Shown here: positions 11,901-23,223 of the stretch, one piece after another | Numbering within the stretch: the first letter of the stretch is position 1 | Layout of the letters: each line of letters starts with the position of its first letter | Assembly (NCBI RefSeq): GCF_008831285.2 | Contig: NW_022204921.1 | Location: 1-40,504, forward strand | Reading direction: 5' to 3' | DNA length: 40,504 bases | DNA from: Nymphaea colorata | Lineage: Eukaryota; Streptophyta; Magnoliopsida; Nymphaeales; Nymphaeaceae | Made by a program: the position numbers and the translations under genes | Notes under the pieces: generated by a model | Told to the model about the DNA's origin: nothing | Database searches by the model: none | The model's input: only the letters and a program-made list of their open reading frames with translations

Positions 11901-13700
11901 AGATCAACTATCTTATTACTGGCAGTATTATGAAGTTGTAAAAGAGATTAGCTTTATTTAGATTTCATTTACTCATTTGCTTTAAGACTATCATAGTTTT
12001 TCTTTAGGGAGTTAGTTTTTGATTCAGTTGATTCTTGTCTGCTGCTTTTTTGTTATTTTACTCCTACACTCTTTTACTTTTTCTTATAATGCCTTAATGG
12101 TCTTATCAAGCTTGCCAATTTTTTACTGAAGTTGGGTATTAATATGTGTTGCTTAGTTAAGCTTTTTCTTAGCTGATGTTTTTATGCTTATTGGCTTTTG
12201 AACTGATCGATTTCTGCTTATAATTGTTTGACTGTTTCGGATACACTCTGGTTCGAACTTGTTCTTCGTCTAAATTATTTTGCAGGTCTTGATTTAGCTG
12301 TTCAATATGCGTGTATTTGCTGTTTAATAGCTTGTGCTCTTTTGTAAGTTATTCCAGTTGTGAATTGATATCCTTAAAGTCTGTTCCTTTTGTATGAGGC
12401 AGCATTGATTTGGTCTATTTTTTTTGAAGTTTTTTGTCTTTATTAATATAATCCTCTTTACTTTTCTTTCAGTACAATTGAAACTTTTTCTCATTTTCTT
12501 CATAATTTTTCAGTATCTTATTATATTCCTATGTGATTTTTTCTCTTTAAGATTATGAAAGCTTATATTTTTATTAGAGTTTTTTGATCTGCTACTTTGA
12601 TATTGACTCTCTAAGATCAAGCTGACTTTTTAAAGATTTAATTTGATTAGAGAATTACTCATTTTGCTAACTAAGGTCTTTGATAGACTTTTAATATCGT
12701 TTAACTTTCTCTTATCTTTGCTTTAAGCTTACTCTAGCTATTGCTTATTCGCCTCCAAATACATAATCTTATTTTTTCTCTTTTAGGACTATTCTCTTAT
12801 ATCTTTTAAAACTTGAGCGTTACTACGTTCTGCTTTTTCCACATTTCTAAGTCTTTACTTGAGTTTAATAAGTTCCTATTCGTCATCATTATTTTAAGTA
12901 AGGCGGTTAGTAAGGGGGAGATTAGTAAGAGGAGTATGAGTTGCAGCTTGCTGAATGTTCTTGTAGCTATAATGGTTAGCTGCCTTTGTTTTATTCTTGC
13001 TTTTGCTTCGGCTCTTATAATCATTCATTGATGAGTTAGTCTATAGGACTTTTGGCTTGGCTACTGGAATACTTGTCCACCTTTGATTCTGTAAGGTTAA
13101 TATTGCTGTTATCAGGAGTTCGGCGAGGATTTCTATAATATTTTTCTTCGTAAGAATTCGAGTGGTTTGAGGCAGTTGCATGGAATTAAAAGCTTTCTTT
13201 TTGATTTCTGATGTTCGGTATCCCTTCTTTCTACACTTCGAAGCTCATTGATGAGTGTTTTATCTAGACGTTCACTTTTATTTTTCACGACTTCTATGGT
13301 GTATGAATAATAGATCTTGGCTCCCTTATCAGGGCATTTCTCTAGAAATTGCACATTTTATGTGTTTGAGTTGATCTCTTTTCCGAGTAAGCTGAGCGAA
13401 GCAAATCCTGCAGATACTTTTCCACTCAACGAAATCATAAACACGTTTATGGAAATTTTCTTCTCTTATGTTCGATTCTTGATGGCTGAATCTGGAACTT
13501 ACACATCGACTTCTATATTTTCATTGATGATGCATTCGCCAGACTTAATTTCATAGGCCTTTCTGAGGTCATATGTCGTATCTGGATAGTTGAATTTCTA
13601 CCTGACTTCACTTGAACGTGAGAGAGCATGGAAACTTGATGTTCATGGATATCTTCTTGATGAGAGTTTCACCTTACCTTTGGGATTAGTTGGTATTCAT
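8976..13700 (-). CDS. giant coiled-coil protein with N-terminal C2-type (NT-C2/EEIG1-EHBP1-like) domain
   Basis: About 1570 residues. The first 170 resemble the N-terminal C2 domain of EEIG1/EHBP1 proteins: SGECIINENIEVDV, KKISINVFMISLSGKVSAG, FASLSLLGKEINSN and KGAKIYYSYTIEV. A Ser/Asn/Lys linker follows, then a long Glu/Lys/Gln coiled coil. I checked it in detail at its start (DDEEELIKLKERLRNVEKAE) and over its last 450 bases (ELESLKQRYKKELDRITRE, EELKGKLKRI, RLEMNANQFERIIMN), ending at TGA 8976-8978. The middle (about 9420 to 12600) was only sampled and has the same composition; a hidden gene boundary there cannot be excluded. The start is the ATG at 13700 (alternative 13754). Several one-base frame switches are needed. 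NT-C2 domains usually bind membranes or partner proteins, so a tether or Golgi/cytoskeletal role is an inference. Confidence 0.6.
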
Positions 13701-13869
13701 CTTAAATTAGATTTATTTAAAGTTTTTGTTCAGTAGATCTAAATATTCAAACATTCCATAATTAGTCCCCAATTTTAAATGAGCAACCAAAAATAAGCTC
13801 ACATGCTTTTGCTCTAAGTTAGGGATTCATATCTCTATAACACAGCTCGATGATGAAAATAATAATTAA
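13701..13869. promoter_or_regulatory. divergent intergenic region
   Basis: This AT-rich gap of about 170 bases separates two genes read away from each other, so both promoters must lie in or near it. No specific motif was recognised. Confidence 0.35.
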
Positions 13870-14255
13870 ATGAGTTGGGAGGGAATTCAAGAGTCTTCGA
13901 AGGAAAAAGTTGAATCTCTTATAAATGCATTTAACGTGTTCATAATCGAGAATCACAAGGGGACAGATCCTGAAGATGAGCGTATAAAAAAAGAATGGGA
14001 ATCTTTTAAGAAGGTGATCGAGGAAGATCCAGCAAACACCGATAATCATAATAGATATGTGATCGCTCTAAGGAATGCTTACTCAAGTAGGAGGTTTCAA
14101 AGAAAAAAACTGGAGAGAAGGGAGGAGCTGATAATAGAGCAAGAGAACCCAGACAAAGGATTATTATCGATAAAACGAAATTGCTGGCAATATCTAAAGA
14201 ACTGAAGAGAGCATCACTTCGAAACACCAGAGACCCACTAGATTTGCTCGACTGA
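13870..14255 (+). CDS. small hypothetical charged protein
   Basis: Not recognised. The N-terminus reads MSWEGIQESSKEKVESLINA, then a helical charged body (RIKKEWESFKKVIEEDPAN, SSRRFQRKKLERRE). In the first frame the ORF ends at TGA after YLKN. A frame switch around 14120-14140 gives the better coding text QRIIIDKTKLLAISKELK and RNTRDPLDLLD before the TGA at 14253-14255, about 128 residues. It shares a short divergent region with the giant coiled-coil gene. No membrane segment, signal or known motif. Confidence 0.5.
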
Positions 14256-14387
14256 ATAGGCAAAATTTTAGCAAAATGATAATCTGATGATTTATCAAAT
14301 TTGATATGAGTGCTACCATCTAATTTAGCTCAAAAAGCAGCACTATTGATGGACCTTCAACTTATACATACTAAATTAGTTAAGCAA

Positions 14388-14681
14388 TCATTTCTTGAAT
14401 GGATTATTAGGCTGTGCTGTTCTTCCATACTGTTATTCATAGATAGAGTGAAGCTTCTCCATAAGTGATGGCTATGGCTAGTTCTGGCTTGGCGCGTTGA
14501 TCTTTTTGATCTCGTTAGTTTGATAGTTAAGGATGTCTTGCGTAAAGCGTAAGGCTTCTTGTAGCTTGATGGTGCAGCGATGAAAGCAACTCTTTTGTGG
14601 AATGGTAAGCTCCTCACTCGTCTTGATGTCATTCTTGAGGACACACTTGCGAGTGCATAGTTCGATCACTTATCTATCCAT
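14388..14681 (-). CDS. small Tim chaperone (Tim8/9/10/13 family)
   Basis: Small Tim proteins form hexameric chaperones in the mitochondrial intermembrane space that escort hydrophobic precursors. This 97-residue protein, intact in one frame from the ATG at 14681 to the TGA at 14388, carries the diagnostic twin CX3C: C-T-R-K-C, 18 residues, then C-F-H-R-C, each followed by an amphipathic helix (KLQEALRFTQDILNYQTNE). Family members are 80 to 100 residues long, which fits. Which paralogue it is cannot be told from sequence alone. Its start lies only 65 bases from the divergent gene at 14747. Confidence 0.78.
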
Positions 14682-14746
14682 TGCCTCAATTACAATTTAT
14701 ATCACTAATGATCCATTAACTCAAATGAATAGTTATTATAAGTTAA
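14682..14746. promoter_or_regulatory. 65-base divergent promoter region
   Basis: The small-Tim gene and the coiled-coil gene at 14747 are transcribed away from each other from this short AT-rich segment. No motif was recognised; the role is inferred from position only. Confidence 0.35.
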
Positions 14747-16948
14747 ATGGAACGGAACAAGTCGAGCAAAGAATCCCAAGTTCAATACCTCAAGGAAGTT
14801 TTAGCTGAATTTGATATCGAAACTCGTGTCAATAAAATTGCAGTACGATGCTTCACCGATTCCTCAGTTCGTAGCTTCACACTCACACAGGAATAAACAA
14901 GCATTCGATATCATCGCTGAAAGCCAGCGCAGGTCACGACTTCTAGACCCGTCTTTGCAAGGCAGAGGGATTCGCTGAAAGCATAGAAAAAATGTTCTAG
15001 TAAGGTCGAAATCGCAAATAACCTAAGCCGCCGCCTTGAAACTTTTGTAATTTTTACCTATAAAGTCAACAGAATTTATACAGCCTGAAGGAAAACGAAT
15101 TACTGATACAAAATATGCGAAAGGATTACGATTCTCTTGTGACTACAACCAAAAAAATACTTATGAGTTGCGCAGCCTATCTGATTCTTTCAAAAAGATG
15201 CTTAAGGAATCTTAGTCTTGATCAAAAGATTGAAAAATAGATTTACGGTTTTAATTTCAAATTAAACGATACCAGCTTCAGCCTAAAAGCAATTCTCTCA
15301 AGGTTAACTTATTTATTCAGTCCGTGCGGAATGTGAAGCATTAGGTCCAGTCTAACTAGGCGAGGACTCATTTTCTCTCAAAATCAGGCAATTTCGAGGA
15401 GATAAGTAAAGATATGGCTTTGTATAAACACGAAAAGACACAATAATCGCAGGATTATTGATCATGAATGAAGTAGAGCTCAAAATGAATAAAAGCGATT
15501 TTAATTAGTTTAGACTGTGCTTGATTCACGTTGGTGACTGAGCATGATCACCATTCACGCCAAATCTCTGACTAAGAAGCATGCTTAATAGGAAAAAACT
15601 TAAAGAAAAGAAGATGTAAAAATATCACAACTGATAGTGCTTCTCGTTGGAAACAACATAAGCCAATAACATGTCACTCCACAATAGGTGACTGAGCTGA
15701 GGGATTAAATGAACGCTAAAATTGAGAAACTTAGCTCCAACATGATAATTTCAGTTTCTATTAGGAAAGACTTAGAAAATTGTCTAAGAAGCAGTCCGGG
15801 ACTTTTCGTGGACAAAGAAGAAATGAAAAGGCAGCAGATAGAATTAATAAAATTTTACAAAGATAATCGATTGCGAACGGTTTATGCAGGCCGTTATGAA
15901 GAGTCTATTGAAACTAATTCAACTTTAAATGCGTTGAGTGATCGATTGATTAAATGATTCGTGAAAATAATGAAAGGAGAAAGGAAATGACACGCCTGAA
16001 GCCTCTCAAAACCAAAACGAATTGGGATAGTCAGTTAGTTCCTGAACGATGTTATTGCTCACATGCAGGATCAGATTTATGAATTCAAAAAACGCTTATT
16101 ACTTGACAAAGGATACGTCGTAGTCAAAAAGAAAAGTGATGAGCTACACTCACAACTTCTAGAACAAGAAAAATCGATTCTGGCGTCATCAGTAACTAAA
16201 GTCATAAACCAAGGAAAATAACCGAAGTCAATCGTCATATAAACAATGTTTCCATCTAAATTATGAATAATTGCATGCTTCTGAAGCCGAAAGTAAAAAT
16301 ATACAGACAGCTTAATTTAGCGATTAAAGAAAAGCTTGAGTTTCTAGATCGTGTCAACCAGCAAATTCAGGATCTGCAGCAAGCCTTTGAAGAGCAAATG
16401 AAGGAGACAAAAGCCATCAACATCTCAATCACTAAAAAATGGAGAAGTCAAATGCAAACATGACCAAATTCAAGAGTGACCTCTCTTTAGAGTCGAAGGT
16501 ATCGTTAATGAGCAGCAACGTAGAAGTCTCGAACGAAGTAAATCAGCAAGCTGGTAGATGACTCTCGCAAGCACTTAGGCTACTTGACTGAAGGACTTTG
16601 CATCAGCTTAGCGATTTAGTCCACCGAGAGTTCCTTGAAGATGGTGAAGGAGTAAAGGAAATAAAAGTTTCAAGTTTACTAGAGGGGTGGGTTCTGGAGA
16701 TCGACGAAAAACAAGCTAAGTACAGGGGAGACATCTTCAAAGGCGAAAGCTAGTTGCTGCTTACCTCAATTTCCTTGTCTTCAACTCTGATAAAATCAAA
16801 GGCAGCCTCATTTAATCTGGTAAAGATGTTTACGCTCGAATGATTGAAGAGAGTCAAGAAATTTTTACCACTCGTAAGAAAGGGCTAGCAAAAAGCTAGG
16901 GTCATAACTTCCTAAACTGCACCTATGATTTGTCACCTTTATTTATGA
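14747..16948 (+). CDS. long coiled-coil protein, frame-disrupted, unknown function
   Basis: Not assigned to a family. About 720 residues of helical, charged sequence, for example MERNKSSKESQVQYLKEVL, AFDIIAESQRRSRLLDPS, ELRSLSDSFKKMLKE, VTELRDQMNAKIEKLSS, DVIAHMQDQIYEFKKRLLL, LNLAIKEKLEFLDRVNQQI, MEKSNANMTKFKSDLS and LSDLVHREFLEDGEGVKE. The start is the ATG at 14747 after an AT-rich leader. Many single-base switches are needed, more than in any neighbour, and the end is uncertain: the most likely stop is a TGA at 16946-16948. It could be an axonemal or centriolar protein. It could also be two genes, or partly decayed. Confidence 0.45.
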
Positions 16949-17070
16949 TACAGCTGATTTCAACTTAAATGCAGCATTTTTTTGAGGTATTTTGCTTTAA
17001 AGTAGTATCATTCAAATTTGTGCATGAGTATGAAGTTGTGTTAAATGCGAATTAGAGTAATAGAGATTAT

Positions 17071-18103
17071 ATGTCACTTATAAACTCTACAGTGAATCGC
17101 GTGGAGCGAGACGAGACAGTTTTCGCCAACTAGCAAGAGGAGCCCGAGTAGTTCTTGTCCATTTGCCAACGCTACCAAGAGAAAATGATGCGCCAAGCCG
17201 AGTCACACAAAAAGATGGACATGATCTACAACTACATGGTCAAGAACGATATCAAGACTTAACGCAAAACAGACATCAAGGAGGAGAAGGTTAGAAAGAC
17301 ACGTAAGATAAAGAAGGCAGAAAGTACATTTGCGGTGCATGCAAGCTAGGTACCTATCCTACCCTGCACTCTATACTCATATCAAGACGAAGCATAACGG
17401 AGAAACCCCTGAGGGGACTATCCGCGGAGAAAGTGGAAAGCCTAAAAGCGGGAAGACCAAAAGTGGTACAATTTGCTTTATTTAGCGCAAAACACCTCAA
17501 ATCTATGAGAGAGAGCTCGAGAAAAACGACTTCCCGAAAGAGTTGACAGGACTACTGAGCCGAGAGTCTCTAGAGATACTAGAGCTATTCGATGGAATCG
17601 AGCCAGGCGAGGAAGAAGAAGCGGAAATCATGTTAAAGTATTTTGTAGGCATAGTACGAGAGATGAAAAAGGTCCAGCAGACTAAGATTTACCTGCTGCC
17701 TATCAGCCAGGTAATCACCACTTTCCTTGACAACCTCAAGGAATTCGTAAGTCAAGACACACTCAAAGGCTTCTAAGAGACATTTTTCGATCTTATCGAA
17801 TACCCAATCGCAAGTAAGCATCTAATAATTCAGTTACAGTCGAGTACTCGCCCAGCTTCAGTCTGTCTCCCGTACGCTTGTTTTCACATAGAATACTACA
17901 TAAACTGCACGGTCAGCGAGACTTAGAAGTACTGTGAGGTGGAACGGCCTTATTTCCTTCCAGTTTTCGTTCAAAAGTACATAAAAAGCGAGCTGGCGGT
18001 GGATGACGAGCTGGAACTGACCCTTTTACTGGACTTTTGCAAATGGTTGGTCACATACCAGTTAACCGACATCAAATCTCCAGGGAAAATAGCACCGCCA
18101 TGA
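17071..18103 (+). CDS. C2H2 zinc finger protein
   Basis: About 345 residues. A basic coiled N-terminus (MSLINSTVNRVERDE, then KTDIKEEKVRKTRKIKK) precedes one zinc finger: YICGACKLGTY then ALYTHIKTKH, matching C-x2-C-x12-H-x4-H once two single-base deletions (near 17311 and 17360) are repaired. A Gly/Lys/Ser linker and an acidic helical C-terminal region follow (RESLEILELFDGIEPGEEEE), in one frame to the TGA at 18101-18103. A C-terminal part with several Cys (CFHIEYYINCTVSETQKYC) may be structural. Likely a nucleic-acid or protein-binding factor. The sequence is visibly richer in G and C than the gene before it. Confidence 0.7.
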
Positions 18104-18249
18104 TTCAATAATGAACTTACATCTATTATTCAGATAATAAAAATATGATAACTGATTGAGTGCTTAAAATACACTGATGTTAAATGTCATACCAACTGTT
18201 TGGATTAAATGCTGTAGGGAAGATTATATTGCTTGTGAATAAAATTAAA

Positions 18250-20636
18250 ATGTAATAACCTGGGGAAGCTGGCGAAACGGCTATTCCTGGCAAACAGTTG
18301 AGATACAGGAAGTTTAACCTAACTGGATCTACTGCTATGGTCTACACGGTGAGAAACTAGAAGCTAGCACCTAAGGAGTTTCAGTTTTAGGGGCCTAAAG
18401 AGAAAGCAGATATGGCCATTAACATCAAACTTATATAAGCAGACTACTACCAGAAGTATAAAATCGATAATGGCATCAAATCCCTCTTGCGGGCATATGA
18501 TTAAAATCGCAAGCGAAGCTCAGCAGAGGGAATGAACCGTCTCGGCCTTGACATCATTAAAATTAAATCCTTTTCGAATAGCAATACCCAAAAACTAACG
18601 CGTTCCAGCGATTCTGCTCCTAAAATTCCGCAACAGGACTCAGTGAAGATGATCGACCATAAGATAATGACGAACCGTGAGTTCCTTTCTCCTCTTAAGC
18701 TCACCTCCATCCGTGCTATTTAGTCCAGTAGTCCTTCAAAGCATGAAGAAGAGACAGACGTGCAGACTGAGCAAAACATTAATCCTTTCAGCCAGACCAC
18801 AAGGGAAGGAAAATAGAAACAGCGACGAATTTTTAAAAAGAGGGCATAAGATTATCTTTATCGACGCTTAGAGGGCACTTAGAGGCAAATGAAAGAAGAG
18901 CAAAACGTTGTCTATGACAAACGCATCAAAAGTTATTTAGATTTTCTGTGGAAGAATATGCTCAGCCACAATATATACATAAATCTTGATCTTAAAAGCG
19001 ACGATATTAGCAACCGTCCGAAGAAATGGAAAGCCTATATTGCTGCCGGTAACAACGGAGCTATGATCAAAGGACTCATTAAGCGCAGATTCTGGTGGAC
19101 CATTTCAGAATAACGCACTTCCGATTGCAACTTCGTATGGACACAGCTTAAAATCCCTGAGCTTTTCTAACGTCAAAAACGTACAGCTCCTTCCAAGCCT
19201 AGAATTAAAAACTAGTAATAGTAAGATGAGGTTTCTCCAAAAGAGCCGAAAGGAAGAATGAAATTGCACAAGCTGAAGATGGCAGTTGAGGATGAACATC
19301 TTTCAAAATACTGAACAAACCGGATCAAAAGTTATACAAGCAATATAAACGAAGATTTGAATAGATGGATAAGTAGAGAGACTACTTTTACAAAGTAGAA
19401 AGAATAAACAAAGAATTGACTCCGATTGGAATTGAAGAACAGAATGGCTTAATCCACAATCATCTTGTTAATAACTTTTATCTGGGCAACAAGAAGGCGC
19501 TTTTCTATAATCTTCGATAGTACTACTCTCTCAGTGGTGACAATCTATACAACTACATTCCTCTTACATTCCATATTCGCCATGGACTTAAGGATCCTGA
19601 GTATATCAAGTTTGTTGACTATTATAAGCGCAGGCAGAGATTAATTGAGCGCGATCAGCGCCATGAAGAAGAATAAGGCGGCGCTAAGCACAAAATGAGG
19701 AATATTTGGATCGTTAAGCCAGGAGAAAACAGCAATCAAGGAAGAGGCATTACTGTAATTGATGAAATTTACTAGCTCAATTCCCTCATAAAGCAAGGAG
19801 ACCGTAAGACAGATTTCACAAGCGACCCATAGCAAGAGCCAGAGCGCACCTACATAGTGCAAATGTACATCGATCGACCTCTTTTGTATAACAATCGTAA
19901 GTTTGACATAAGACACTACATGATGATTTCAAACTTTTACGGGGTAACCAGAGCATACTGGTACGAGGAGGGATACATTAGAACCTCATCTTACGAGTTC
20001 GATATTTCTAACTTCGAGCCAGAAATCCATCTCACCAACGACGCTGTTCAAAAGCGGTACCCTGACTATCACAAATACTAACCATACAACAAAATTTCAT
20101 ATGAGGAGTTTCAACGCTACCTCGACATTAGCATGCCAAATAAGAAGTATAACTTCAAGGAACAGATTTTACCACAGATGAAGAAGATGGGAACAGATGC
20201 AGTTCGAAGCGTTTTTACTAAAATCTCCCCAGGAAACCTTATGAACAATTTCGAGATATTTGGGCTGGATTTCATGATAGACGGTAATTTCAAGCCATGG
20301 CTGATAGAGATCAATACTAATCCATGCCTGGAGTGCGCTTGCCCACTTTTAAACCGCATTATTCCTTACATGGCTGAGCTGAGCTTCAAACTTACCCTCG
20401 ACCTTGCCTTTCCCCCACCTACACATTATCCAAACACGAGCAAACACCTTGCTCCGCTAATTGCTCTCGATACATTCAAATATGAGCTTATCTTTGATTC
20501 TCAGATATCCGGAGATGAGCTTCTAAAACTTTACCGGAGATCCAAAAACAACCTAGCCGAGCAAATTGGATAAATAGAAGATGACGAAGTCTTCAAAGAC
20601 GATGGAAAGGAGTGCAAACTTGACGACTTTACGTGA
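18250..20636 (+). CDS. tubulin tyrosine ligase-like (TTLL) enzyme
   Basis: TTLL enzymes add Glu, Gly or Tyr to tubulin tails and are abundant in ciliates. A Ser/Lys/Gln-rich N-terminus of about 180 residues precedes the TTL fold: KKWKAYIAAGNNGAMIKGL, NFYLGNKKALFYNLRQYY, the ATP-grasp segment IWIVKPGENSNQGRGITVID, RKFDIRHYMMISNFYG, ISPGNLMNNFEIFGLDFMI and KPWLIEINTNPCLE, which carries the metal-binding E-x-N. One frame switch is needed near 19300, where TTT to TTTT would repair it. The frame then runs to the TGA at 20634-20636. About 795 residues. Glutamylase versus glycylase cannot be decided here. Activity on ciliary or cytoplasmic microtubules is expected from the family. Confidence 0.88.
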
Positions 20637-20754
20637 TAACCATTTTTTTTCAATTTCCTCATCCATTTTAATGATCTCATGACTGAAGGCGCAGAGTGTA
20701 TTAGCTTGATTTGAATGCGTTATAATAAACAATAAAATTAAGAGAGCGCCGGCA

Positions 20755-21281
20755 ATGGACCCTCGCCCCTACCACTTCTAATATCGCAGACCTCGCCTGG
20801 CCAACCCACCTTGTACCTACACGCTTATCCTTAGTTAATCCACCCATCTTTACGACAGCATCTATCAGGTGAAGCAAAATAGTAACCAACGTAACCCCGA
20901 AGCCAAACACAAATCTTTCTCCTTGCAGGAGCCATCTGAAATGAAACGAGCCAACTCCACCGACCTAAGCACTAAAAAAGTGGTCGAGCTGGAAAACATA
21001 GGCACTTACCGGTACAACTCCAAGGGAAGTATGGAACAAGTGGGAAAAGGTATATTTTTCGCTATGTAGCGCGGCAATCAGTGATGGCAAGTTATGGCAA
21101 CAATCTCATGAAGAATACTCCGATGGATCAAGCACAGATCTTTAAAAAGCAGGAGAAATAGTTTAATATCATCAGCTTCTACCCCAAGGAGTATAAACCT
21201 ACGCTAAGGCAGTTCCCCAAACTCACCATGGAAGATAGGCTGATCGAGAAGAAAAATAAATAGCCGGTCTTTCAAGGATGA
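20755..21281 (+). CDS. hypothetical basic protein with one intron
   Basis: Not recognised. After removal of a 20-nt intron at 21050-21069 the ORF is 169 codons in one frame: MDPRPYHFEYRRPRLANPP, KQNSNQRNPEAKHKSFSL, STKKVVELENIGTYRYNS, ASYGNNLMKNTPMDQAQIF and LTMEDRLIEKKNKEPVFQG. It is basic and Pro/Asn/Ser-rich with no membrane segment. Its TGA (21279-21281) overlaps an ATG at 21278 that opens the next ORF one base earlier. One missing base would fuse the two, so they may be a single gene of about 235 residues. Confidence 0.58.
21050..21069 (+). other. 20-nt intron
   Basis: Sequence GTATATTTTTCGCTATGTAG. Splicing joins QVGK to ARQSVMASYGNN and avoids an early TGA at about 21082. Confidence 0.72.
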
Positions 21282-21483
21282 GTCATGATTATAAAATCAC
21301 TTTTTCTGAACATTAAATTTAGTGATCGAAGGAATTATTGTTCGTATTTTGATTTCCAAAGAAGCATCATTGAATTATCTCTAAAAGGCTACTCTTATCG
21401 AAGACATGGAAGAGATTGGCAAGTTGAATGATTTCATTATAGATGACTTGTAGCTTAATTAAGTATTTACTATTTCTAAATGA
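21278..21483 (+). CDS. small conserved-looking ORF, possibly the 3' part of the previous gene
   Basis: The ORF from the ATG at 21278 reads MSHDYKITFSEHE, and after one restored T in the TTT near 21322 continues as LVIEGIIVRILISKEASLNY, then KATLIEDMEEIGKLNDFII and LELNEVFTISK before tandem TGA TGA at 21481. About 68 residues, amphipathic and acidic. It is either a tiny separate protein whose ATG overlaps the preceding TGA or the C-terminus of the gene at 20755. The even spacing of hydrophobic residues suggests it is translated. Confidence 0.42.
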
Positions 21484-21533
21484 TGACGTGTCCCTTTTAT
21501 AACAATATTGTCTTGATCATTAATTATAAAATA

Positions 21534-22616
21534 ATGAAATAGCAGATCATCATCGAATAAAATTAGTCATCTGACAGCCAGCCTTCCTCCCGTAAGGAAA
21601 AACTAGACAAGAAGCGTATGATTAGAAAAAACAAAACGCTGGTCATTCCCACAGACCTAGCAGAACTCAAAAAGATCGATACTTCTACGTTATCACGTGA
21701 ATAAAAGGCAAAAATCCAGAAGGCTAAGAATCGTGAAGCAGCCCAAAAGTCAAGAGATACTCATAAGGAGTATGTGGCAAACCTTGAAAAAGAGGTTAGG
21801 GAGCTGAGGGAAGGCTTCGCGACTTCTAGAAAGATCTGTTGGAAATGCCAACGTTAGCTTGAAGAGGCTTCAAACCAAGATAGCAGCCTTAGTGACCAAC
21901 AAACAGATTAGAGGACAAAACCAGAGAAAATATTCAGCTTCTAACATGAGGATTAGATGCACTATAAGGATTAATCGAACCTTGAACATTTCCAACATTT
22001 CGAGTAAGAATCCTTCATGAGAGCTTAAGATAGCAGCGAAGAAAATTCTTACTTAAAGCTAATGCTGTTTGTCTGCATGGTGGTCATAGCAACATTTATT
22101 TTCGGGACCTCAAAACCTCAGACAGCAGATCCAGTCGTCACCAGTCGTGCATTGATGGAAATACCGGAAATCCCAGAGGTTGTTGAAAAAAAATAGTAAA
22201 AGTTAAATGCAACTCAAACTCAAACAGCTATAGTTCCCGTGGAAAAAGGACTCATAGCATTGAATTCAGATGACTGCCTCAACTCCCTCATGACTGTTCA
22301 AACCATTCAAGTGGACACCAAGAAAAGTTTGAGAACCTACCATGAGAATACAGCTACTCCAACCTACCTTGCCAGCCAAGATGGAATTCTGTTATGCAGT
22401 GTGCGTACTTCAAAGTCATATGATTCCCGCATGGAGAAATTACGATCCCCACTAGTAAAATTGTACCTTTTGGGATCATAAATAAAGGAAATGCTAACCC
22501 ATTCGAACCTGCTGATCCCTATTCGTGACAGCAACATCCAGATAAACGGTTTGTACAGAGTTGCAGCAGAGATCAAGGACGTTAACCTTGTAAATGATCA
22601 CAATTGTTTACTCTGA
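21534..22616 (+). CDS. membrane-anchored bZIP transcription factor
   Basis: A single uninterrupted frame of 360 residues plus TGA. Residues about 55-78 form a bZIP basic region (KIQKAKNREAAQKSR, matching N-x2-A-A-x2-S-R), followed by a short zipper (EYVANLEKEVRELRE). A CWKC pair lies near 102-105, then an acidic Gln/Glu/His-rich stretch. A single hydrophobic helix at about 175-191 (LMLFVCMVVIATFIF) is followed by a C-terminal domain of about 170 residues. This layout is that of ATF6/CREB3/OASIS-type factors, which sit in the ER membrane and are released by proteolysis. TSRALME, about 14 residues after the helix, resembles a site-1 protease site (R-x-hydrophobic-x). Orientation and release are inference; the domain order is seen directly. 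Confidence 0.8.
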
Positions 22617-22662
22617 TTTTATATCAATACTCAAATATTTGCCAAAGAATCATTAAGGATCG

Positions 22663-23166
22663 TCATTAGCTCATAAATTACCTCTAAAGAGTCAAAAGTT
22701 CGTTCTCCACCATGGATAAATCTTTTCTTAATCTCCTATTTTGTTCCATACCTATGAGATCCTTTATCTCCTTAAACAGGGTTTGCAAGGCAAGAAGCTT
22801 GTTAATGATAATGTGGGCAGGCTGTTTCTTATTTTCGTAGGGAGTAAGTGAATCGAAGAGTGAGTCATGAAAGGAAGAGCCTGAGACACAGTTCTTGATT
22901 GTGTCTTCAAAAATCTGGTTACTGTTGTTTGAGTTCGAAAATTATTCGTAATAGTCTGATGTGGACTTGAGCTGGGTCTGGTTAGCTTCCTTAAGTGTGG
23001 AGTTTGTACATTGAGATTTATCAAAATGATGCTCTTTGTTATTTTCTTGCCAAATCTATCTTGGGTTGCTAATGTGTGCTGCCTTTCTTCTAGTGGCTAC
23101 ATCAAGATCAGCGGCTTTGTTCTATTTATTTTCTGACTTGCAGTATATTATCCCAGCCTGCTTCAT
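22663..23166 (-). CDS. hypothetical Asn/Lys-rich protein
   Basis: An intact frame of 167 residues from the ATG at 23166 to the TGA at 22663-22665. Not recognised. It opens MKQAGIIYCKSENKEN, passes through a Ser/Asn-rich middle (YYEEFSNSNNSNQIFED) and ends in a leucine-rich helix (HIIINKLLALQTLFKEIKDL, then SMVENELLTLERE) that could be a coiled coil. No signal peptide or membrane helix. It follows the secreted-protein gene on the same strand by 57 bases. Confidence 0.58.
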
Positions 23167-23223
23167 CAAATTTTATTGATAAAAATAATAACAGAATTGA
23201 AGAAATGAGTAAAGGATATCAAA

